NCBI RefSeq assembly: GCF_036381655.1
Contig: NZ_DASVCJ010000060.1
Coordinates: forward strand, 1-53,642
DNA: 53,642 bases
Source: Ferrovibrio sp036381655
GTDB taxonomy: Bacteria; Pseudomonadota; Alphaproteobacteria; Ferrovibrionales; Ferrovibrionaceae
Direction of reading: 5' to 3'
Below, in pieces: positions 32,911 to 41,392 of this stretch. The stretch's first letter is position 1; every line of letters starts with the position of its first letter. A model generated the notes under the pieces. The model had not been told where the DNA came from. It saw only the letters and a list, made by a program, of their open reading frames with translations, and made no database searches. Position numbers and translations under genes: made by a program.

Positions 32911-34955
32911 TCAGAACTCCTGCCAGTCGTCTTCGGCGTGGTCGGCGACCCGCAGGTTCGAGCCGACGGTTTTCAACGCCGGCACCGGCTTGGACCTGGC
33001 AGCTTTGCCCGGCGCCATGACCGCGACCGTTGAAGACGCGCCGTCGGTCCTGAAGAAACTGACCAATTCCGAGAGCTGCGCGGACTGCTCGGCCAGCGAT
33101 TGCGCAGCGGCGGAGGTTTCCTCCACCAGAGCGCCGTTGCGCTGGGTCGTCTCGTCCATCTGGCTCACCGCGGTATTGATCTGTTCCAGTCCCGTCGCCT
33201 GCTCGCGGCTCGCCGCCGATATCTCGGCCACGATGTCGGAGACTTTCTTCACCGCGGTAACGATCTCGGTCAGGCTGTCGCCGGCCTGGGAGACCAGCTG
33301 GCCGCCTTCGCGGACCTGGCCATTGCTTTCGGTGATCAGCGTCTTGATGTCCTTCGACGCATTCGCCGAACGCTGCGCCAGGGCGCGCACTTCCTGCGCC
33401 ACTACAGCAAAGCCCTTGCCGGCTTCACCTGCGCGTGCGGCTTCCACCGACGCATTCAGCGCCAGCAGGTTGGTCTGGAAGGCGATCTCGTCGATCATGC
33501 CGACGATCTCGCTGATCTTGCTGGCCGAGCCCTCGATCCCCTCCATGGCACGCACGACATTGCCCATCACCGCGCCGCCCTTATCGGCGGCATCGCGGGC
33601 AACGGTTGCGAGCTGGTTGGCCGCCGCCGCATTGTCGGCATTCTGCTTCACTTAGTGGTGATCTCGTGCATCGACGCGGCGGTTTCCTCGATGGAGGCCG
33701 CCTGGCTCTCGGTCCGCTGGGCCAGGTCCTGGCTGCCGGTCGAAATTTCACCGGCAGCTTCCTTCACCGCCTGCGCACTGGTGTTCAGCTTGCCGGCGAT
33801 GTCACGCAGCTTCGCGGCCATGGTGTTGACGCTGTCCTTCAGCGTGCCGAACACACCCTGGTAGTTGCCGCGGATGTTGCCGGTCAAATCGCCGCGCGCC
33901 ATCGCCGCGGTTGTGGCAGCGGTTTCGCCGGTCATCTGCTGCAGCAAACCGGCCAAGCCGTTGAGGCGCTGGCTGATGGTGAGCAGGAAGCCCTCCTTGC
34001 CGCTTTCGTCGATGCGCGTCGACAGGTCGCCGGCCACTGCCTTTTCGCACAGGGCGGAGATTTCCTCGATCGCCTTGCGTTCGCGGGCCTCGCGAGCCGC
34101 CCGCTGCTCTTCGGCGATACGGCGCTGCTCGGCCGCTTCCGCTTCGAGGCGGGTCTTCTCTTCCAGATTGCCCTTGAAGACCTCCATGGCGCGGGCGATA
34201 TCGCCCACCTCGTCCCTGCGGTCGGCGCCGAAGATGTGCACCGAGGTGTCGGCGCGCGACAGGCGGACGACAATTTCGATGATCCGGCTCAGCGGGCGCC
34301 CAATGCCGGCAATGCCGATCAAGAGGCCCACAGCGACGCCGATCAGGACGCCGACGGCGGCGGCGATCAGCATTGCGGTATTCGCCGCGGCCGCCGCATT
34401 GGCGGCGCGCTCGCTTACCGCATCGGCGCTATCGGAGGCATTTTCGGCATAGGCGGCGACGACACGCTGCAATTCGGTGGCGACGGCACGACTGTCGACG
34501 ACACTTTTATTGATCTGCTCCTGCGCGTCGCTGAGCACGACGCTGCCGCCGACCCGCTTGGCAATGGCCAGAGTTTCCGCGGTTTCCCTCTCGTAGCGCT
34601 GATACATGTCGTGAATTTGCGCTAGCACCCGCTTCTGCTCGGGTGCAGCGGTTCTAAGCAGCGTCTCCATATGCTTTGCGAACAATTGCTTCTGCCGGCT
34701 GAAGGTCTGCTCGACCTCCTTCAGGGTTTCGCTCTCCGGATCCGCCGCCATGCGATATTCGGCACGGTTCAGGGCGAGGATGCTTTGGTTCAGCCTGGCT
34801 GCCAGCAGGGCTTCGTTGCCGCTGACCGCGATATCTTCCGCCCTGCGGCGCAGATCGGAAACGCTACTGACGCCGATGTAACCCACGCCCAAGGTGAAGG
34901 CTGACATCAATACGATGAGAAGGATGATTTTCCACGTAATTTTCAGATTTTTCAC
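32911..34955 (-). pseudogene. Methyl-accepting chemotaxis protein split by a one-base frameshift
   Basis: The N-terminal part (33648-34955) holds TM1, a four-helix-bundle sensor, TM2, a HAMP domain with a second HAMP-like stretch, and the first signalling helix up to M-H-E-I-T-T-K-stop. The C-terminal part (32911-33651) continues with K-Q-N-A-D-N-A-A-A-A-N-Q and the tip I-A-F-Q-T-N-L-L-A-L-N-A-S-V-E. The family usually reads H-E-I-T-T-T-V-K-Q-N-A-D, so one base is missing near 33650-33656. Stop and GTG restart overlap as GTGA, so reinitiation is conceivable. The start is GTG at 34955, with GGAG eight bases before it; an extended upstream ATG is unlikely. It may be true decay or a base-call error. 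Confidence 0.8.
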
Positions 34956-35352
34956 TACAACTGCTCCAGATGGGATAGCAGTCTCGGGAAGCGGCGGAAC
35001 CTGCCATGTCTTGCCGAAGACCTGCCGACGATCCTTCTCAGCCCTTTGAAAACAGGAAGGAAGTTCGAAACGCGGATACTGGGCCAGCGCCATGACATCG
35101 GCGTGAGACACCCGTTTTGTTAGTTAAATAACTTTTGGGTGATTGCTGGTTGGGCGCAACATAATGAATTATCTCAGAAATCCGGATTATTTTCCGTACA
35201 CGTTATCAAACGGTAACAACTAGAAATTCTATCTAATTCTTACATATGCAATCTCCAGCGCACATTGGATACAAAAATCGTTCTCTGCCTTATATTCGCC
35301 GCGCACCACCTTCGCGTCAGTTGTGTCGGAGCTACGCGAATCGGTTCACCGT
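34956..35352. other. A+T-rich intergenic region upstream of the split MCP
   Basis: About 400 bases. The part 35110-35260 is markedly A+T-rich with several small inverted repeats (for example GTTATC with GGTAAC near 35203-35217) and most likely carries the MCP promoter. No gene was recognised. Confidence 0.4.
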
Positions 35353-35556
35353 TTAGACCTGCACCACCCGCAGATTATTCGTCGTGCCCGACTGCCCGAA
35401 CGGGATGCCGGCGGCGACGACAATCAGGAGGCAGAGCCGCCGCGAAACGGCCTCGGGGGTGATCGCCAAAATCGGTACTGCGGGCCGTTTGCGCGCGATG
35501 CGCGGGGCGGTGGTTCCGCTCGAGGTGAAGGCGACGATCACCGGCGCATGAATGGG
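35353..35556 (-). pseudogene. Pyruvate kinase C-terminal remnant with internal deletion
   Basis: The minus-strand frame ending with TAA at 35353-35355 reads P-V-I-V-A-F-T-S-S-G-T-T-A-P-R-I-A-R-K-R-P, then V-P-I-L-A-I-T-P, characteristic of the C-terminal domain of pyruvate kinase. It then jumps from R-R-L-C-L to I-V-V-A-A-G-I-P-F-G-Q-S-G-T-T-N-N-L-R-V, the usual end of the enzyme. About 30 residues (the W-G-V stretch and following helix) are missing. Upstream of 35556 the similarity ends abruptly, so the catalytic barrel is absent. No promoter or start is visible. It is a gene fossil. Confidence 0.8.
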
Positions 35557-35560
35557 GCGT

Positions 35561-35609
35561 CGGCAAGATGGCCCGCTTCAACGTCGAGGATCTTTATGTT
35601 GGGGTTTAA
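35561..35609 (+). pseudogene. 3'-end fragment of a second GGDEF/EAL-like gene (repeat copy 2)
   Basis: Bases 35561-35597 match 31760-31796 in 36 of 37 positions. In frame they read G-K-M-A-R-F-N-V-E-D-L-Y-V-G-V-stop, almost the same end as the protein at 30459-31808 (which ends R-G-L). No upstream part of the gene is present. It abuts the pyruvate kinase remnant tail to tail. Confidence 0.8.
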
Positions 35610-35643
35610 GGTGATTATGTTCCCGCCTGGATACAGGCGGGCA

Positions 35644-35730
35644 TGGTGCCCCAGGCCGGACTTGAACCAGCACGCCCTTGCGGGCAACGGATTTTGAGTC
35701 CGTCGCGTCTACCAATTCCACCACTGGGGC
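35644..35730 (-). tRNA. tRNA-Leu (anticodon CAA)
   Basis: The minus strand folds as an 87-base class II tRNA. The acceptor GCCCCAG pairs with CTGGGGC, and the anticodon stem ACGGA/TCCGT encloses the loop CTCAAAA with anticodon CAA (reads UUG). A long variable arm TTGCCCGCAAGGGCGT, the T-loop GGTTCAAGTCC and an encoded 3' CCA are present. Confidence 0.97.
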
Positions 35731-35929
35731 CCCGGCGCAGAACGCCCGGTTAAACGGCGCGGGCGGATATTACCCATTGCTCCGGCTGAATCAACCATCG
35801 GCCGGCCCGGAGGTCGCCAGCACTGCCGGCGCACCGCCTTGTCACGCCCTGCGGCGGCAGCGCGCATGGACAAGCCCGCCGCCCTCCGGCATACACATCG
35901 CATCCTCCCGCCGCCCGGAGCCTCCCTTC

Positions 35930-36511
35930 GTGTTTCGCCGCCTATACGACTGGACCATGCGTCAGGCCCGCCGCCCCAATGCGCCACGGGCGCTGGCGGT
36001 GGTTTCCTTCCTGGAAAGCTCGGTTTTTCCCATCCCGCCGGACGTGATGCTGATCCCGATGTGCCTGGCCGCGCCAGCCCGGGCCTTCCAATACGCCCTG
36101 ATCTGCACCATCGGCTCGGTGCTGGGCGGCGTGCTGGGCTACGGCATTGGCCATTTCCTGATCGAAACCGTCGGCCAGTGGATCATCGATTTCTACGGCT
36201 ACGGCGATAAATGGCAGGCCTTCGAGGCGGCCTATGCCGAATGGGGCGTATGGATCATCCTGATCAAGGGTCTGACGCCGATTCCCTACAAACTGGTCAC
36301 CATCGCCAGCGGCGCCGCCCATTTCAGCTTCGCTGTCTTCGTGCTCGCCTCGATCCTGACCCGCGGCGTGCGCTTCTTCCTGATCGCCGGCCTCCTGTGG
36401 AAATTCGGCGCCCCGATCGAGAGCTTCATCGAAAAGCGCCTTGCCCTGCTCGGCTGGATCTTCCTGATCGGCCTGATCGGCGGCTTTATCATCGTCCGCT
36501 ACCTGATCTAG
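35930..36511 (+). CDS. DedA/YqaA-family (VTT domain) membrane protein
   Basis: A 193-residue inner-membrane protein. It starts V(fMet)-F-R-R-L-Y-D-W-T-M-R and carries the family signature E-S-S-V-F-P-I-P-P-D-V-M-L-I-P near residues 24-38. Re-entrant G-G-V-L-G-Y-G-I-G and K-G-L-T-P-I-P-Y-K-L segments follow, then C-terminal helices. DedA-type proteins are implicated in membrane lipid handling and proton-dependent homeostasis. The GTG at 35930 was chosen because GGAG lies nine bases upstream and the conserved sequence begins there; a longer frame upstream runs into the tRNA. It is followed 9 bases later by dsbB. Confidence 0.85.
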   Translation: MFRRLYDWTMRQARRPNAPRALAVVSFLESSVFPIPPDVMLIPMCLAAPARAFQYALICTIGSVLGGVLGYGIGHFLIETVGQWIIDFYGYGDKWQAFEAAYAEWGVWIILIKGLTPIPYKLVTIASGAAHFSFAVFVLASILTRGVRFFLIAGLLWKFGAPIESFIEKRLALLGWIFLIGLIGGFIIVRYLI

Positions 36512-36520
36512 ACTGACGCC

Positions 36521-37024
36521 ATGCTGATGGAGACCGCCGCCTTGCCCTCCGCCAATCGCTTCGGCCTGATCGTCGCCGCTGTCAGCGCGGCAACGCTCGG
36601 CGCCGCCTTCATCGCGCAATACGGCTTCGGCTTGCAGCCTTGCGAGCTCTGCCTCTGGCAGCGCTGGCCCTATGCCGTCGCCATCCTGCTCGGCCTGGGC
36701 GCCGCCCTGCTGCCGCGCCGGCGGGCGCCGTTGCTGGGCCTCGCCGCGCTCAGCTTCGCCATTGGCGGCGGCATCGCCATTTTCCATGTCGGCGTCGAGC
36801 AGCATTGGTGGCAGGGACTGGCAAGCTGCAGCGGCGCACCGACGCCGAACAGCATAGAGGCCCTGCGCACTCAGCTCATGACCGCGCCCGTCACGCGCTG
36901 CGACGAGCCGGCCTTCCGCTTCCTTGGATTGACCATGGCCGGCTGGAATGTCCTGTGGTCCGCCCTGCTCGCCGTCACCACCGCTTTCGCGGCCCGGCGG
37001 GCACTGGCGAGGGATGCCGCCTGA
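36521..37024 (+). CDS. dsbB: Disulfide bond formation protein B
   Basis: A 167-residue membrane protein with four predicted helices. The first periplasmic loop has Q-P-C-E-L-C-L-W-Q-R-W-P-Y with C41 and C44. The second loop carries C103 (L-A-S-C-S-G) and C127 (T-R-C-D-E-P), matching the four redox cysteines of DsbB. It reoxidises DsbA and passes electrons to quinone. It shares a TGATG junction with the downstream Coq7 gene, which makes ubiquinone; a functional link through the quinone pool is plausible. Confidence 0.93.
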   Translation: MLMETAALPSANRFGLIVAAVSAATLGAAFIAQYGFGLQPCELCLWQRWPYAVAILLGLGAALLPRRRAPLLGLAALSFAIGGGIAIFHVGVEQHWWQGLASCSGAPTPNSIEALRTQLMTAPVTRCDEPAFRFLGLTMAGWNVLWSALLAVTTAFAARRALARDAA

Positions 37025-37566
37025 TGCAGCGGCGCAGGCTGGCCGGCGATCCCGATCCGCGGCAATTGCTCGAGCGCATCCTGCGTGTCGATCATGCCGG
37101 CGAATACGGCGCCAAGCGTATCTATGACGGCCAGCTTGCCGTGCTCAAGACGGCGCCGTCGCACAAGACCGTCCGCCACATGGCCCAGCAGGAGCAGGCG
37201 CATCTCGACGCCTTCGACCGCCTGCTGCCGCAGCGGCGGGTCCGCCCCACCCTGCTGTCGCCGCTATGGCATGTCGGCGGCTTCGCCCTGGGCGCCGCCA
37301 CGGCGCTGCTCGGCGAAAAGGCGGCGATGGCCTGCACCGAGGCGGTCGAAGAGGTGATCGATCAGCATTACGCCGGCCAGATCGAGAAGCTGGGCGCCGC
37401 CGAGCCGGAATTGCGTGGCCTGATCGAGGAGTTCCGGGCCGACGAAATCCAGCATCGCGATACCGCCCGGGCCGAGGGCGCCAAGGAGGCGCCGGGCTAC
37501 GAGCTGCTCAGCAGGGGCATCCGGGCGCTGACCCGCAGCGCCATCTGGCTGTCGGAACGGATCTAG
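37024..37566 (+). CDS. coq7: Demethoxyubiquinone monooxygenase Coq7
   Basis: A 180-residue carboxylate-bridged diiron hydroxylase. It opens I-L-R-V-D-H-A-G-E-Y-G-A and has the metal ligands in Q-E-Q-A-H-L-D, E-E-V-I-D-Q-H-Y and A-D-E-I-Q-H-R-D, the two E-x-x-H type motifs plus flanking Glu. Its length and motifs are those of Coq7/CAT5. It hydroxylates demethoxyubiquinone late in ubiquinone synthesis. The ATG overlaps the dsbB stop by one base. It is convergent with the VOC gene, overlapping it by four bases. Confidence 0.95.
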   Translation: MQRRRLAGDPDPRQLLERILRVDHAGEYGAKRIYDGQLAVLKTAPSHKTVRHMAQQEQAHLDAFDRLLPQRRVRPTLLSPLWHVGGFALGAATALLGEKAAMACTEAVEEVIDQHYAGQIEKLGAAEPELRGLIEEFRADEIQHRDTARAEGAKEAPGYELLSRGIRALTRSAIWLSERI

Positions 37567-38021
37567 CCGCCGAAGACCTGTTTCGCCGCCGCCTCCATCT
37601 CCTGAGGCGAAAGATCCTTGATATGGGTGGCGACGCTCCACATCACGCCGAAAGGATCGAGCAGCTTGCCGTAGCGGTCGCCCCAGAACATGTCGGCCAC
37701 CGGCATGGTGATGCGCGCGCCGAGCGCTTCGGCTTTCGCCACCACGGCATCGACATCCTCGACATAGAGATGCACGCCGACCCCGGCGCCGTCGCGCACC
37801 GGCGGCGGACCGCCGAATTCGGGAAAGCTGTCGCACAACAGAACGGGCGAAGTGCCGATCCTGATCTCGGCATGCATCAGCCGCTCGCCATCCGGCGCCG
37901 GCATGCGGAACACTTCCCGGGCTCCAAGGGCCTGTTTGTAGAATTCGATCGCCTTGGCGGCACTGGTCAGCACGAGATAAGGCGTGACGCTGCCAAATCC
38001 CTGCGGAATCGGAGATACCAT
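37563..38021 (-). CDS. VOC-superfamily (PhnB/glyoxalase-like) protein
   Basis: A 152-residue protein with two beta-alpha-beta-beta-beta modules. Telling pieces are V-T-P-Y-L-V-L and A-I-E-F-Y-K-Q-A-L-G-A-R-E in the first half. The second has V-A-D-M-F-W-G-D-R-Y-G-K-L-L-D-P-F-G-V-M-W, the PhnB-like signature. The substrate is unknown; relatives include glyoxalase and bleomycin-resistance-like proteins. AGGGAGA precedes the ATG at 38021 by a normal distance. Confidence 0.85.
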   Translation of the reverse strand: MVSPIPQGFGSVTPYLVLTSAAKAIEFYKQALGAREVFRMPAPDGERLMHAEIRIGTSPVLLCDSFPEFGGPPPVRDGAGVGVHLYVEDVDAVVAKAEALGARITMPVADMFWGDRYGKLLDPFGVMWSVATHIKDLSPQEMEAAAKQVFGG

Positions 38022-38054
38022 CGCACTCTCCCTGCGCCTGGCGCCGAAGCCGCG

Positions 38055-38600
38055 TTACGGCTCCAGCTCGCTGTCCCAATATAGGAAGTCGCGCCAGCTT
38101 TCGTGCAAATAATTGGGCGGGAAAGCCCGCCCATTCCTCTGCAGTTCCTGCACGGTCGGCATATGCGGTCTGGTGCGCGGATGCATGTCGCAATCGTGCG
38201 GCATGCGGCCGCCCTTGCGCAGATTGCAGGGCGCGCAGGCGGCGACCACATTGTCCCACCGGGTCAGGCCGCCGCGCGAGCGCGGGATGACGTGATCGAA
38301 GGTCAGTTCGTGGCGGCTGCCGCAATACTGGCAGGAGAAGCGGTCGCGTAAGAACAGGTTGAACCGGGTGAAGGCCGGCCGCCGGGCCGGCGCGATATAG
38401 CGCTTGAGCGCCACCACGCTGGGCAGCCGCATGCTGAAGCTGGGAGACCGGATTTCCTGATCGTATTCCGAGAGAATGGTGACGCGATCCATGCAGACCG
38501 CCTTCACCACTTCCTGCCAGGGCCAGACCGAAAGCGGGAAGTAGGACAGCGGCTGGTAATCCGCATTCAACACTAACGCTGGACAACTCTCGGGCTTCAT
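38055..38600 (-). CDS. HNH endonuclease
   Basis: A 181-residue protein of the alphaproteobacterial HNH family that starts L-V-L-N-A-D-Y-Q-P-L-S-Y-F-P-L-S. The zinc/HNH core has F-S-C-Q-Y-C-G, then T-F-D-H-V-I-P-R-S-R-G-G, W-D-N-V-V-A-A-C-A-P-C-N, so both CxxC pairs and the D-H/N residues are present. The ATG at 38600 is preceded by GAGGGA and places the conserved region at the N-terminus. Two more upstream ATGs lack a ribosome-binding site. The biological target is unknown; the family is chromosomal and widespread, so a mobile origin need not be assumed. Confidence 0.87.
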   Translation of the reverse strand: MKPESCPALVLNADYQPLSYFPLSVWPWQEVVKAVCMDRVTILSEYDQEIRSPSFSMRLPSVVALKRYIAPARRPAFTRFNLFLRDRFSCQYCGSRHELTFDHVIPRSRGGLTRWDNVVAACAPCNLRKGGRMPHDCDMHPRTRPHMPTVQELQRNGRAFPPNYLHESWRDFLYWDSELEP

Positions 38601-38715
38601 TCTTCCCTCAGGTCCGGTTGCGTGCTCTGCCATTACCATATGCGGGGTTACCGCGTCATGACAACTACCTTATTTTGTAAGACGTGGCCGCGACGCATTG
38701 CCGCACGGCCAATAT

Positions 38716-39429
38716 CTAAGGCCGACGCGAAAAACCGCCACAGTTTTCGGCCAGAAAGAGACCGCCCAATTCCAGCCCGTCCGGCGCAATGCCATGCCCG
38801 ACGCCCGCGCTGATATGCCAGCGGGCGGCACAGCCGGCCTCGCCCAGTCCCTGCAGCGCGGCGAACAGCGCGTCCGCCGGCACGACGTCGTCGGCGTCGC
38901 CATGGACCAGCAGGATCGGCGGGCAGCCCTGCATCTGCTCCTTCAGCCGTTCGGCGCCCAACAGCGCACCGGAATAGCCGAGGATGGCCGCCGCCACGGG
39001 CGAGCGGCGCAGCCCGACATGCAGCGCCATCATCGTGCCCTGGCTGAAGCCGACCAGCAGCAGACGGTCGCCCGGCAGCCCATGCCGCGCCAGCTCCGCA
39101 TCGAGGAAGGCATTCAGCCCGGTGGCCGCCTGTTCGGCGCCGGCCAGCATGCGGGAGAAAACCTCCGCCGCGTGACGCGGATCGCGGCGCAACAGGTTCG
39201 GATCGTAGGCATCGAGCGAAAACCATTGCCGGCCGCCGCCCATGCCGGGCGGAAAGCCCGGAATGCGCAACGGCGCGTGCGGCGCCACGAAAGCCGCATG
39301 CGGCAGCAGGCGCCGCCATTGCGCGCCGAGCTCGATCAGATCGTTGCCATCGGCGCCATAGCCATGCAGCAGCACGACAAGCTGCTGCGCTTTGCCCCGG
39401 ACGGGCGGCAGGCGTGGACCATCGATCAT
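38716..39429 (-). CDS. Alpha/beta-hydrolase (carboxylesterase/phospholipase type)
   Basis: A 237-residue serine hydrolase. The oxyanion strand is V-V-L-L-H-G-Y-G-A-D-G-N-D-L, the nucleophile lies in V-G-F-S-Q-G-T-M-M-A, the acid in H-G-D-A-D-D-V-V-P and the His in G-V-G-H-G-I-A. These are the motifs of the abhydrolase_2 group (small esterases, lysophospholipase/acyl-protein thioesterase-like). The start at 39429 was chosen because its ATG overlaps the stop of the DNA glycosylase gene (ATGA), implying coupling. The natural substrate is not evident. Confidence 0.87.
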   Translation of the reverse strand: MIDGPRLPPVRGKAQQLVVLLHGYGADGNDLIELGAQWRRLLPHAAFVAPHAPLRIPGFPPGMGGGRQWFSLDAYDPNLLRRDPRHAAEVFSRMLAGAEQAATGLNAFLDAELARHGLPGDRLLLVGFSQGTMMALHVGLRRSPVAAAILGYSGALLGAERLKEQMQGCPPILLVHGDADDVVPADALFAALQGLGEAGCAARWHISAGVGHGIAPDGLELGGLFLAENCGGFSRRP

Positions 39430-40091
39430 GGCGGCGTGTTGTCCGTGGTCAGTCGCTTTTGCGTGACGGCATAGTAGCGCCACAACAGCCGCGAGGCGAT
39501 GCCGCGATAGGGCCGCCAATGCTCGGCCATCGCATCCATCTCCCTGACGCTGGGGCGCTTCGCCAGTCCGAACAGCCGCTTCGCCGCTTCCTGCAGGGCA
39601 AGATCATGCGCCGGCCAGATATCGGGCCGATCCAGCGCGAAGAGCAGGAAGATCTCCGCCGTCCATCGCCCGATGCCTTTGACCGCGGTCAGCATCTCGA
39701 TCGCGGCATGATCCTCAAGCTTGGGCAGCAGGGCGAGATCGAGCTCGCCCTTCTTCACGGCGCGGGCGAGATGCCGAAGATAGAGGATTTTCGGCCCGCT
39801 CAGGCCGCAGGCCTTGAGCTGAGCATCCGTCTTGCGCAGCAGCCGCTCGGCGCTGAATGGCGATACCGCCTTTTCCACGCGGGCCCAGATCGCCGCAGCG
39901 GAGGCCACCGACAGTTGCTGCTCGACCACGATACGGGCGAGGCTGGCAAGATCGGCCGGGCGGCGGCGGTCGGTGACATGCTCGACGAGGCTCCAGGCTT
40001 GGGCGAATTTCGGCTCGCGCAGGCAGAGCTCTTCGATCGCCGCCAACGTGCGCTTGCGCCGGTCAGGCTTGATTGACGATTGCTTGGTCAT
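39426..40091 (-). CDS. DNA-3-methyladenine glycosylase II-like protein (HhH-GPD)
   Basis: A 221-residue base-excision repair enzyme. The helix-hairpin-helix is L-T-A-V-K-G-I-G-R-W-T-A-E near residues 125-137. The catalytic Asp follows in W-P-A-H-D-L-A-L. R-I-V-V-E-Q-Q-L-S-V in the first half is also typical of AlkA-like enzymes. It lacks the N-terminal AlkA/Ada-type domain of E. coli AlkA, as many short homologues do. The ATG at 40091 follows GGGGAG and overlaps the diguanylate cyclase gene by 29 bases. Confidence 0.88.
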   Translation of the reverse strand: MTKQSSIKPDRRKRTLAAIEELCLREPKFAQAWSLVEHVTDRRRPADLASLARIVVEQQLSVASAAAIWARVEKAVSPFSAERLLRKTDAQLKACGLSGPKILYLRHLARAVKKGELDLALLPKLEDHAAIEMLTAVKGIGRWTAEIFLLFALDRPDIWPAHDLALQEAAKRLFGLAKRPSVREMDAMAEHWRPYRGIASRLLWRYYAVTQKRLTTDNTPP

Positions 40092-41295
40092 GCTCCCCGA
40101 TCTCCGCCGTCTCGACCCGGTTCCGGCCGCTTTGCTTGGCAAGGTAAAGCGCGGCATCGGCGCGGCGCATCCAGCTGTCGATATCATCGCCGATGCCCCA
40201 TTCCGCGACGCCGATGCTGGCCGTGACGCGGCCGGGCGCGGCAAAAGCATGGTCGGCTATGGCACGGCGCAGCTTGTCTGCCATGTGCCCGGCATTCGCC
40301 AGCGGCGTTCCGGGCGCGAGGATGAGAAACTCCTCGCCGCCCCACCGGCCGATCGTATCGGTGGAGCGGATCGAATGGCGGCCGAGCGCTGCGATCTGCC
40401 GCAGGACATCGTCGCCCGCCGCATGGCCGTAGCGATCGTTGATCGACTTGAAATGATCGACATCGAGCAGGATGAGAGATACCGGCTGCCGATAGCGCCG
40501 CGCCCGCTCGACTTCCAGGCCGACGATCTCGTCGAGATGCCGCCGGTTCCAGATCCCCGTCAGCGCATCCGTGCGCGCCAGCGCCTCGATATTGTGCCGC
40601 GCGGCGTCCAGTTCCCGTTCGAGCCGTTCCCTGATCAGCAACAGCAATCCGTAGGCGCCGAGAATATCGCCCGCAATGCCGACCAGCAGGGCGAACTTGA
40701 TGTTGGCGCCCCCCCAGGAATCGATTTCCGCCGCCGGCTGCCAAATCCGCCAGATCTGAAACAGATCGTTGGCGATCAATACCAACAGAATGGCCGCGAA
40801 CAGAAAGAAGGACGGGCTGGTGCGCATCTCGCGCGAGCGCAGCAGTTCGACGCAGCAGCGGATCAGCACCGCCATGCGTGCCAGCGAAAAGACGACGATC
40901 CGGCTTTGCTGATCGGGCACGACAAAGGTGAAATGGAATTGCGCTGCGAGAGCCAGCGCCACCGGCAGATAATTGGTCAGTATCAGCAGCCGCCCGGAGC
41001 GCAGGTCATGAAACCGGATGAAGCCGTGGCACAGCAACGCCGGGGCCGTCAGCAGGAAGAGGTTGGTCAGCAGGATAGAATATGGTCCGGGTTCCGGACC
41101 GCGATTGGCGAATACCACGAACCCCGTCAGGGAGCATATCTGCCACGCCACCCAATAACCGAAGCCGGCATAGGTGCGCCGGCTGAAGTAGACGACGACG
41201 AACAGCACCGCCACGGTAAGGAAGACCAGGGAGGCGATGAAGGCCAGGGTCGCAGTATCGAGCTTTTCGAGAAAAGCCATTGCCTCGAACTGCAT
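40063..41295 (-). CDS. Membrane-anchored diguanylate cyclase (GGDEF)
   Basis: A 410-residue protein. Seven or so hydrophobic helices (about 15-225) form a membrane sensor. A short coiled linker leads to a C-terminal GGDEF domain with T-D-A-L-T-G-I-W-N-R-R, L-D-V-D-H-F-K-S-I-N-D and the active-site motif G-G-E-E-F. An inhibitory I-site, R-S-T-D, lies five residues before the motif. It should make c-di-GMP, a known activator of EPS synthesis, so it is a plausible partner of the EPS locus 25 kb away. The start is uncertain between ATG at 41295 and ATG at 41280, both with an AGAGG-like site. It overlaps the glycosylase gene. Confidence 0.88.
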   Translation of the reverse strand: MQFEAMAFLEKLDTATLAFIASLVFLTVAVLFVVVYFSRRTYAGFGYWVAWQICSLTGFVVFANRGPEPGPYSILLTNLFLLTAPALLCHGFIRFHDLRSGRLLILTNYLPVALALAAQFHFTFVVPDQQSRIVVFSLARMAVLIRCCVELLRSREMRTSPSFFLFAAILLVLIANDLFQIWRIWQPAAEIDSWGGANIKFALLVGIAGDILGAYGLLLLIRERLERELDAARHNIEALARTDALTGIWNRRHLDEIVGLEVERARRYRQPVSLILLDVDHFKSINDRYGHAAGDDVLRQIAALGRHSIRSTDTIGRWGGEEFLILAPGTPLANAGHMADKLRRAIADHAFAAPGRVTASIGVAEWGIGDDIDSWMRRADAALYLAKQSGRNRVETAEIGEHDQAIVNQA

Positions 41296-41392
41296 TGCCT
41301 CTTGCCCCCGCGATTGTGCTAGGTGCTTATATCCGCGCTTGCCGGCGATCTCAAACCGCCGGTCGAACGATGCGATCTGAAATACGGATTCG

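Noticed and set aside
35610..35760. tRNA-Leu as an integration site of a mobile island
   Set aside because: No second copy of the tRNA 3' end and no integrase gene were found in the window.
38055..38600. HNH endonuclease as part of a defence or homing system
   Set aside because: The neighbours are ordinary housekeeping genes and the protein belongs to a widespread chromosomal family, with no methylase, intron or repeat nearby.
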